From CAZVEV01 sp964625865 (GTDB lineage Bacteria; Planctomycetota; Phycisphaerae; SM23-33), in the NCBI GenBank assembly GCA_964625865.1, contig CAZVEV010000125.1:1-15548 (forward strand): 15,548 bases of DNA, given 5' to 3'. The notes under the pieces were generated by a model that searched no databases, was not told where the DNA came from, and worked only from the letters and a program-made list of their open reading frames with translations. Shown here piece after piece: positions 1 to 4,699 of the stretch. The position numbers and the translations under genes are program-made. Each line of letters starts with the position of its first letter. The stretch's first letter is position 1.

Positions 1-106
1 AGAAGACTTGAGTAGAGAATTACAGAAACAGCGAAAACGAAAATGGATGAAATGATTCTGTGATCATCTCTCCGCTCGAATTATCTTTCTGTCTTCCGTT
101 TCTTCT

Positions 107-133
107 CATCTGCGTCATCTGCGAAATCTGCGG
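107..133. repeat. Three tandem 9-bp units (dispersed intergenic repeat type)
   Basis: Three consecutive units read CATCTGCGT, CATCTGCGA and AATCTGCGG. From memory, runs of this ATCTGCG type recur between genes in many environmental bacteria, including planctomycetes, and are often mis-called as small ORFs. The period and near-identity of the units are seen directly; membership of that family is recalled, not tested. The T-rich stretch that follows (141-190) may belong to the same element. Confidence 0.6.
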
Positions 134-245
134 CTAAGTCGTTGTTGTTTCTTCTGTTGTTTTCTCTCTTGTTTGTTCTGTGTTTCGAACAATTCTCCGA
201 CCAAGAGTTTAGATGCGATTGCCCTGAGATGGACACCACCCACGC

Positions 246-274
246 TTGCAGAGGTCTCGAAACTGTCATAGGAT
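246..274 (+). promoter_or_regulatory. Weak sigma70-like promoter candidate
   Basis: TTGCAG (246-251) and TAGGAT (269-274) are separated by 17 bases and lie about 120 bases upstream of the prepilin-like start. The -35 matches only three of six consensus positions and the -10 four of six, so this could be chance. Confidence 0.2.
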
Positions 275-393
275 TGTCGCAAAGACCCGCAACGGTTGTG
301 GGCGCAGCGCCATCCGGGACGTCGAAGGCGCCCCGGGGCGACACGGCAGGTGTCCTGAATGGCAACCCCGGGATATCCTGCAGGATTGAGGCG

Positions 394-1233
394 ATGATGA
401 GACGAGATGATGGAAGACGTATCGGCTCGGCTGATCCGCGCGGCGGGTTCACGTTGATCGAACTGCTCGTGGTGACGGCGATCATTGCGCTGCTGCTGGC
501 TGTCTTCGCGCTGTCGGTGTGGCACGTCAAGGAGGTTGCCCGCAGCACCATCTGCCTGAAGCGGACCCATGGGGTCTCTGAGGGATACACCGCCTGGGTG
601 GCCGATAACAGTTTCAAGGCCATGGGATACAACCGCGATCGCAACACCACCTGGTGGGACTGGTCCGACGAATTGGCCCCGTACGTCAAGCGACCGTCCG
701 AGATCACCTTCTGCCCGAAGGTGACCGAGTTCACCGCCGGGCAACGGGTCGTCGGCAGCAACTGTCTGATGGGGGGGCAGGACTGGGCGTGGCGGCACAA
801 GCCGCCCAACGGGGCGATCACCTACGAGGGCAGCTACGGGCTCAATGAGTGGATCCTACACTACGAGACCGACACGTGGGCACAGTATCACGACCCGGGC
901 AGGACGATGTACTTTGGACGGTACAGCGGCATCGCCGACCCCAGCCAGACGCCCATCCTGGGCGACGCCTGCTGGTACGGGGGCTGGCCCAAGCACACCG
1001 ACGTGCTTCCCCCCAGCAGCGGGAAGGCCCACGGCCAGCCGGCGACCAGCTATGATTGGCCGTGGTCGGGCTCGGCCAACAACATGGAGCGCTGGTGCGT
1101 GCCCCGTCACAACGGGGCCGTCAACATCGCCCTGGCCGACGGCAGCTCGAGGAGCGTGGCGGTCAGCGACCTGTGGGGCCTGAAATGGAACAAGGCCTTT
1201 GACACGGACTACCAGAGGCCGGCGTATCCCTGA
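394..1233 (+). CDS. Type IV prepilin-like / type II secretion pseudopilin-like protein with H-X9-DG motif
   Basis: A 279-residue secreted, probably membrane-associated protein. Its N-terminus is a class III leader: a charged stretch of about 18 residues, then GG|FTLIELLVVTAI with cleavage expected between Gly18 and Phe19 and Glu at +5, followed by a hydrophobic helix (about 19-42). A prepilin peptidase should cleave and methylate it. Near the C-terminus, His239 is followed by nine residues and then Asp249-Gly250, the H-X9-DG signature of planctomycete prepilin-like families (DUF1559-related or similar); Trp and Gly are frequent in the globular part. I chose ATG 394 (ATG 397 is equally possible) because GAGG at 388-391 lies just upstream and the leader then has normal length; an in-frame start at 142 would put 84 implausible residues before it. 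No other secretion or pilus gene is adjacent, so it is probably one of many scattered paralogues. The specific function is unknown. Confidence 0.9.
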   Translation: MMRRDDGRRIGSADPRGGFTLIELLVVTAIIALLLAVFALSVWHVKEVARSTICLKRTHGVSEGYTAWVADNSFKAMGYNRDRNTTWWDWSDELAPYVKRPSEITFCPKVTEFTAGQRVVGSNCLMGGQDWAWRHKPPNGAITYEGSYGLNEWILHYETDTWAQYHDPGRTMYFGRYSGIADPSQTPILGDACWYGGWPKHTDVLPPSSGKAHGQPATSYDWPWSGSANNMERWCVPRHNGAVNIALADGSSRSVAVSDLWGLKWNKAFDTDYQRPAYP

Positions 1234-1238
1234 TGGCG

Positions 1239-1276
1239 GGGGGCGCTATCGAGAACAGCCCTGGTCAACCGCCCCC
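1239..1276 (+). terminator. GC-rich inverted repeat just after the prepilin-like gene
   Basis: GGGGGCG (1239-1245) can pair with CGCCCCC (1270-1276) across a 24-base loop, starting five bases after the stop codon. There is no T-tract and the loop is long, so an intrinsic terminator is only a weak possibility. Confidence 0.2.
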
Positions 1277-1280
1277 TCCC

Positions 1281-1301
1281 GAAAACGGCGACGGAGCATA
1301 A
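1281..1301. repeat. Copy 1 of a dispersed direct repeat (GAAAACGG...ACGGAGCATAA)
   Basis: This 21-base stretch matches 2007-2028 except for two single-base gaps (one A in the A-run, one C before TAA) and one mismatch (C versus G). Its core ACGGAGCA also occurs at 1574-1581. It abuts the left end of the inverted-repeat element at 1300. Confidence 0.6.
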
Positions 1302-1346
1302 TGGCACTAAGATAAGCGTTTGCAGGCGGAGTTGTCGTGTATTAGG

Positions 1347-1364
1347 CCACGGCTTCAGCCGTGG
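1347..1364. repeat. REP-like hairpin 1 (8-bp stem, TC loop)
   Basis: CCACGGCT-TC-AGCCGTGG is a perfect stem with a two-base spacer. It shares the 8-2-8 design and TTCA-centred core with the hairpin at 1391-1408. This type of short palindrome is, from memory, common between planctomycete genes. Confidence 0.7.
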
Positions 1365-1390
1365 TGCTCGGGGCGGGCCACCCACGATTC

Positions 1391-1408
1391 AGCCCGTTTC
1401 AACGGGCT
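1391..1408. repeat. REP-like hairpin 2 (8-bp stem, TC loop)
   Basis: AGCCCGTT-TC-AACGGGCT is a perfect stem with a two-base spacer. It resembles the CAGCCC/GGGCTG palindrome at 15495-15509, which shares the AACGGGCT half. Confidence 0.7.
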
Positions 1409-1481
1409 TACCAAGAGCGGCTTAAGCCTTTGTGGCAAGGACGTTGAAACGCCCCATGCTGCTGATCACCGCGGCCCGACA

Positions 1482-1499
1482 CCAGGTCTGAAGACCTGG
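1482..1499. repeat. REP-like hairpin 3 (8-bp stem, GA loop)
   Basis: CCAGGTCT-GA-AGACCTGG is a perfect stem. Its GA spacer is the complement of the TC spacer in hairpins 1 and 2, so on the opposite strand it has the same TTCA core. It overlaps the inner 16-bp arm by three bases. Confidence 0.7.
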
Positions 1500-1573
1500 C
1501 CTAATACACGACCATCCGCCCGACGCCTTTGTGCGTTGCCCGGCCCCAAAGGCTTATCTTAGTGCCATTCGGC

Positions 1574-1585
1574 ACGGAGCACTAA
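1574..1585. repeat. Copy 2 (core only) of the dispersed direct repeat ACGGAGCACTAA
   Basis: This is identical over 12 bases to 2017-2028. It lies four bases beyond the right arm of the nested inverted-repeat element. GCACTAA here also pairs with TTAGTGC inside that arm (1559-1565). Confidence 0.6.
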
Positions 1586-1643
1586 CTGGGGCTGTGGCAA
1601 GGATAAAATTGCAAAATAGGCAAAGGTGGCACGGGTTGGCGTG

Positions 1644-1666
1644 CTTTACACTTTGGGGGTGTAAAG
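1644..1666 (+). repeat. Hairpin with CTTTACAC/GTGTAAAG stem, copy 1 of a pair
   Basis: CTTTACAC (1644-1651) and GTGTAAAG (1659-1666) form a perfect 8-bp stem around the loop TTTGGGG. The sequence GTGCTTTAC recurs, again as a hairpin, at 1754-1779. Function is unknown; it could be a structured RNA element or a binding site. Confidence 0.6.
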
Positions 1667-1755
1667 GGTCGCAGGGAGGGGGCTTGTGGGTGTGTGTTTC
1701 GGTAAGTGCTTTCTATGAATGAGCTTGCGAGATATCGGGCGTAGGGTCGTATGGT

Positions 1756-1779
1756 GCTTTACGTCTGGGAGTGTAAAGC
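1756..1779 (+). repeat. Hairpin with GCTTTAC/GTAAAGC stem, copy 2 of a pair
   Basis: GCTTTAC (1756-1762) and GTAAAGC (1773-1779) form a 7-bp stem around a ten-base loop containing CTGGGAG. The stem sequence is conserved with the hairpin at 1644-1666, while the loop differs but stays G-rich. Confidence 0.6.
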
Positions 1780-2006
1780 CATGTAAGCTCCGGGCGGTGG
1801 GCGTGTCAGCGGGGAACTGTGGGCGATGGGTGTCTTGGGGTGCGGTTGAAAGCCGGTGTTCTCGAAGCAAGCAGGTCTCGGGCGTCAGCCGGACCCTCTG
1901 GCAGGCGTCAGGAGGCGGCCTAAGCGACGATCGGGCGTCCGGGCGGGTGGCAGGTCGTTTTCGGGCGCGGCAGGCGGCCTGGGGGCGGCCTGCGGGTCTG
2001 GCGCGG

Positions 2007-2028
2007 GAAAAACGGGACGGAGCACTAA
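2007..2028. repeat. Copy 3 of the dispersed direct repeat (GAAAAACGGG...GCACTAA)
   Basis: This 22-base copy is nearly the same as 1281-1301, and its last 12 bases equal 1574-1585. It lies immediately upstream of the promoter candidate at 2035. Confidence 0.6.
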
Positions 2029-2034
2029 TCAGGG

Positions 2035-2062
2035 TTGACGAGGCTTTGCGGGTGGGTATCGT
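2035..2062 (+). promoter_or_regulatory. Candidate sigma70-type promoter for the transporter operon
   Basis: TTGACG (2035-2040) and TATCGT (2057-2062) are separated by 16 bases. The -35 matches five of six consensus positions and the -10 four of six. It lies about 200 bases upstream of the first transporter start and is the best promoter match I see there. Confidence 0.35.
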
Positions 2063-2111
2063 TGGGGCAGGGCACGATTGGCACGAGTGGTCGCTCCCCG
2101 GGTTCCGCATG

Positions 2112-2147
2112 ATCCGCCTTCGCCAGTCGGCTACGGCGAGACAGGTC
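2112..2147. repeat. Dispersed repeat of the 'CCTTCGCC...GGCTACGGCGAGAC' type
   Basis: TTCGCC and GGCGAG flank a short centre. The reverse strand reads GTCTCGCCGTAGCC followed by TGGCGAAGGCGG. From memory, similar sequences are scattered through many environmental genomes and give rise to spurious ORFs with 'LRQ.YGGQA'-like translations. The assignment is by recall. Confidence 0.45.
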
Positions 2148-2258
2148 TGACGCAGCGCGGCAACGGGCGAGCATGGCTGCTGGACGAGGACGACGCCGCG
2201 GTGCGCCTGCCGTGCGCTTTGCCACGGGTCTGGCTTGGCCCTCTACTGGACGATCGGC

Positions 2259-3764
2259 ATGCCAACATTGGTCCGACTATCACGCGTCTCAAAGTCGTTC
2301 GCCGCCGTGAAGGCGTTGGACGACGTGTCGTTCGAGTTGGCCGCGGGCGAGGTCCACGCGCTGATCGGGGAAAACGGTGCGGGCAAGTCAACGCTTGTGA
2401 AGATCATCACCGGGGCCTGCCGGGCCGATGCGGGAACCGTTGAGATTGCGGGGCAGGTGGTCCGGCACAACGACCCGGCTGTCGCCAAGGGGCTGGGCGT
2501 GGCGACGATCTATCAGCAGCCGGCCCTCTTTGCGGACCTGACCGTTGCGGAGAACATCGCCCTGCGTCACGAGCGGGCCGGCCTGCTGCGCCTGGTGCGC
2601 TGGGGTCGGCGGGGCAAGCGTGCGAGCGAGTTGCTCCAGCGGGTCGGGGCGCCTGTCAGGCCTGATGCCCTCGTGCGTGATCTGAGCATGCCCGAGCAGC
2701 AACTGGTTGAGATCGCCGGCGCATTGGGCGCCGCGGCGCGCGTGCTGATCTTCGACGAGCCCACCAGTTCCCTGGGCGACCGGGAGGTGGAGAATCTCTT
2801 CCGGGTGATCGACGAGCTCCGCGGCCACGGCGTCGGCGTGGTCTACATCTCGCATCGTCTGGAGGAACTGCCCCACATCGCCGACCGCGTGACGGTCCTG
2901 CGTGACGGCCGGCACGTCGCAACGCATCCGATGGGGGCCGTCGACCACGCGAAGCTCATCCGCCTGATGGTGGGCCGCTCAGTGGATGCGGTCTACCCCA
3001 AGGTCAGCGTGCCGCTCGGTGAGACCGTGCTGGAAACACGCGGCCTGACCTGTCGACGGACCGGTGTGCGCGACGTGGATCTGACCGTTCGCGCCGGGGA
3101 GATTCTCGCCCTGTCGGGACTCGTCGGCGCGGGACGGACGGAGTTGGCCGGCGTGTTGTTCGGCCTGACTCCGGCCAGCTCGGGCCAGATCCTCCTGCGG
3201 GGCCGGCCGATGGCGGTCCGTCGGCCCGCCGAGGCCATCGCCCGGGGCATCGCGTATCTTCCCGAAGACCGTCGCCGCCACGGCGTGATTCTCGAGATGT
3301 CCGTAGCGGCGAACATGACCCTGGCCGTGCTGCGACAGATGGCCGTCGGGGGCATGATGCGTTTCGCCCGCGAGCGGCGCCTGGCCCGGTCGTTTCTGGA
3401 CCGGCTGCAGATCACGGCGCCGTCGGTCGACGCACCGGTGGAAGAACTCTCGGGGGGCAACCAGCAGAAGGTCGCGCTGGCCCGTTGGCTGGCCGTCGAG
3501 CCAAAGATCATCATCCTCGACGAACCGACGCAGGGCGTGGACGTGGGGGCCAAGGCCGAGATCTACCGCCTGATGTGCCAACTGGCCGGGCGGGGCATGG
3601 CCATCGTGATGATCTCCTCGGAACTGCCCGAAGTGCTCGGCATGAGCGATCGCATCGCGGTGATGCACCAGGGGCGAATCGCCGGTACGCTCGACCGGGC
3701 CGACGCCACGCAGGAACGTCTGCTGGCCCTGGCGCTGGGGCACGGTCAGGAGGCGCCGGGATGA
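2259..3764 (+). CDS. CUT2-family sugar ABC transporter, tandem ATPase subunit (RbsA/MglA/RhaT-like)
   Basis: A 501-residue cytoplasmic protein that powers sugar import, with two ABC domains in one chain and the normal length for this family. First domain: Walker A GENGAGKST (37-45), signature-like LSMPEQQ (142-148), Walker B VLIFDEPTS (162-170) and H-loop His199. Second domain: degenerate Walker A GLVGAGRTE (287-295, Arg in place of the catalytic Lys), intact signature LSGGNQQK (397-404), Walker B IIILDEPTQG (417-426) and ISSE (452-455) where the H-loop His would be. This asymmetry is usual for RbsA/MglA-type proteins, so one composite ATP site is expected to be weak. I chose ATG 2259 because it gives a normal N-terminus (VRLSRVSKSF); TTG 2235 in the same frame would add eight residues. 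The ribosome binding site is weak. The stop codon overlaps the next start (ATGA). Confidence 0.95.
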   Translation: MPTLVRLSRVSKSFAAVKALDDVSFELAAGEVHALIGENGAGKSTLVKIITGACRADAGTVEIAGQVVRHNDPAVAKGLGVATIYQQPALFADLTVAENIALRHERAGLLRLVRWGRRGKRASELLQRVGAPVRPDALVRDLSMPEQQLVEIAGALGAAARVLIFDEPTSSLGDREVENLFRVIDELRGHGVGVVYISHRLEELPHIADRVTVLRDGRHVATHPMGAVDHAKLIRLMVGRSVDAVYPKVSVPLGETVLETRGLTCRRTGVRDVDLTVRAGEILALSGLVGAGRTELAGVLFGLTPASSGQILLRGRPMAVRRPAEAIARGIAYLPEDRRRHGVILEMSVAANMTLAVLRQMAVGGMMRFARERRLARSFLDRLQITAPSVDAPVEELSGGNQQKVALARWLAVEPKIIILDEPTQGVDVGAKAEIYRLMCQLAGRGMAIVMISSELPEVLGMSDRIAVMHQGRIAGTLDRADATQERLLALALGHGQEAPG

Positions 3765-4699
3765 TGACACGGCTCAGGCGACACACGCGGGAAGTGTCGG
3801 TGGCGTCAGCGTACGCCGCGTTGCTGGTGCTGCTGGCCTTGCAGGCCCCGCGGTTCTACCAGCAGCAGTTCGCCAGCGTTCTGGTCTCGATCGCCCCTGT
3901 CCTCGTGCTGGCGGTGGGTCAGACGTTAGTGATCCTCTCCCGCAACATCGATATTTCGATCGGCTGGCAGCTTTCGGTTTGCGGGGTGGTCGGCGGGTTG
4001 CTTGCCCGCCAGGGCGTCCCGATGCCGGCAACCGTGGCCATCGTTATCGCACTGGGCGCCCTGATCGGCGCGCTGAACGGCGCGCTGGTGGCGCTGATGC
4101 GCCTGCCGTCGATCGTCGTGACGCTGGCGACCATGGTGATCCTGCGACAGGGCCTGGCATGGGTTCGCCAGGGCGAAGCGGTGTACGGCCTGCCCGCGGG
4201 GTTCCAGTGGTTCGGCCTGAGCCAGGGCGGAGGGCAGTTGACACTGGTGCTGGTGGCCCTGGGGCTGTTCGGCCTGTTTGCGTGGGGCCTGCGCTGGCTG
4301 GCAGCCGGCCGCGCCGTCTACGCCGTAGGGTCCGATCAGGAAGCGGCTCGCTTGGCGGGCATCCATCCGCCCCGCGTGGTCTTCTCGGTTTTCGTGCTGA
4401 TGGGCGTGCTGGCCGGCCTGGCGGCGATGCTCGAGTCGGTGCGCTCGCCGCAGATCGACCCCAACGCCGGAAAGGGCCTGGAACTGCGCGTCATCGCCGC
4501 CGTCGTGGTCGGTGGGGTGGCCGTCTCGGGCGGACGCGGCACGCTGATCGGCGTGCTGTTGGGCGTGCTCCTGCTGGGCACGATCGGATCGGCCCTGGTG
4601 TTCCTCGACGTGCATTCCACGTGGCAGCGTGCGCTGGAGGGAGGGATCATCCTTCTGGCCGTGGCTACCGACGCACGGCCCCCCAAGGGGGTGCCATGA
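3761..4699 (+). CDS. CUT2-family sugar ABC transporter permease 1 (RbsC/RhaP-like)
   Basis: A 312-residue inner-membrane permease with about eight to ten hydrophobic helices (BPD_transp_2 family). Seen motifs are SRNIDISIGW (60-69, the family's GGIDLSVG position), LPSIVVTLATM (115-125), GRAVYAVGSDQEAARLAGI (183-201, the cytoplasmic loop that contacts the ATPase) and VVVGGVAVSGGRGTLIG (248-264). It should form half of the translocation pore with the second permease. AGGAGG at 3748-3753, seven bases upstream, supports ATG 3761, which overlaps the ATPase stop by four bases; ATG 3764 is a less well-spaced alternative. Its own stop overlaps the next start by ATGA (4696-4699), indicating translational coupling in an operon. 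Confidence 0.93.
   Translation: MMTRLRRHTREVSVASAYAALLVLLALQAPRFYQQQFASVLVSIAPVLVLAVGQTLVILSRNIDISIGWQLSVCGVVGGLLARQGVPMPATVAIVIALGALIGALNGALVALMRLPSIVVTLATMVILRQGLAWVRQGEAVYGLPAGFQWFGLSQGGGQLTLVLVALGLFGLFAWGLRWLAAGRAVYAVGSDQEAARLAGIHPPRVVFSVFVLMGVLAGLAAMLESVRSPQIDPNAGKGLELRVIAAVVVGGVAVSGGRGTLIGVLLGVLLLGTIGSALVFLDVHSTWQRALEGGIILLAVATDARPPKGVP

Larger units (their letters stand above)
1..393. other. Leader region without a supported gene, upstream of the prepilin-like gene
   Basis: The first 200 bases are AT- and pyrimidine-rich compared with the GC-rich remainder. An open frame runs from 142 into the prepilin gene, but its first 84 codons do not look like protein: they start in a T-rich tract and have none of the features expected before a prepilin leader, so I treat it as untranslated. 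The region contains a 9-bp tandem repeat (107-133), a weak promoter-like pair (246-274) and a perfect 12-bp palindrome ATCCTGCAGGAT (375-386) next to the ribosome binding site, which could be an operator or chance. Confidence 0.6.
1300..1569. mobile_element. 270-bp nested inverted-repeat element (MITE-like or structured RNA)
   Basis: The outer arms are 18-bp perfect inverted repeats (1300-1317 and 1552-1569; left arm contains ATGGCACTAAGATAAG). A second perfect 16-bp pair lies inside (1334-1349 and 1497-1512), extended by GCGGA/TCCGC (1326-1330/1515-1519). Further inside, CGTTTCAACG (1395-1404) pairs with CGTTGAAACG (1442-1451). Local hairpins sit at 1347-1364, 1391-1408, 1482-1499 and 1525-1553, and GGCTTAAGCC (1419-1428) is a palindrome. 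No transposase or convincing ORF lies inside. I infer a non-autonomous element with terminal inverted repeats, but no clear target-site duplication is visible. A structured RNA with the same pairing cannot be excluded. Confidence 0.7.
1570..2258. other. Gene-free region before the ABC transporter operon
   Basis: Nearly 700 bases with no convincing gene. Open frames exist on both strands (for example + 1719-2150 and - 1646-2110), but their translations are rich in Arg, Ser and Pro, show no recognisable family and run through repeats. What I can see is two copies of a direct repeat, two related hairpins (1644 and 1756), a GCAGGC/GCCTGC hairpin (1970-1993), a dispersed repeat (2112-2147) and a promoter candidate (2035-2062). 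The mRNA leader of the transporter would be about 190 bases long if that promoter is used. Confidence 0.55.

Noticed and set aside
142..393. N-terminal extension of the prepilin-like frame
   Set aside because: A prepilin leader is short; 84 extra residues from a T-rich repeat-like tract are implausible, and a ribosome binding site lies at 388-391.
1300..1569. CRISPR array or integron attC site as an explanation for the repeated palindromes
   Set aside because: There are no equal-length direct repeats with unique spacers, no Cas or integrase gene, and the symmetry is nested rather than serial.
1646..2110. Minus-strand open frame of 154 codons
   Set aside because: It is rich in Pro, Arg and Thr, its end falls in the hairpin at 1644-1666, and there is no family resemblance.
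1719..2150. Plus-strand open frame of 143 codons before the transporter
   Set aside because: It runs through hairpins and dispersed repeats and has no recognisable domain or ribosome binding site; the composition is not like the real genes here.
2235..2258. TTG start for the ATPase gene
   Set aside because: It adds eight residues without homology-like features; ATG 2259 gives the normal family N-terminus. Neither has a strong ribosome binding site, so this is a judgement.
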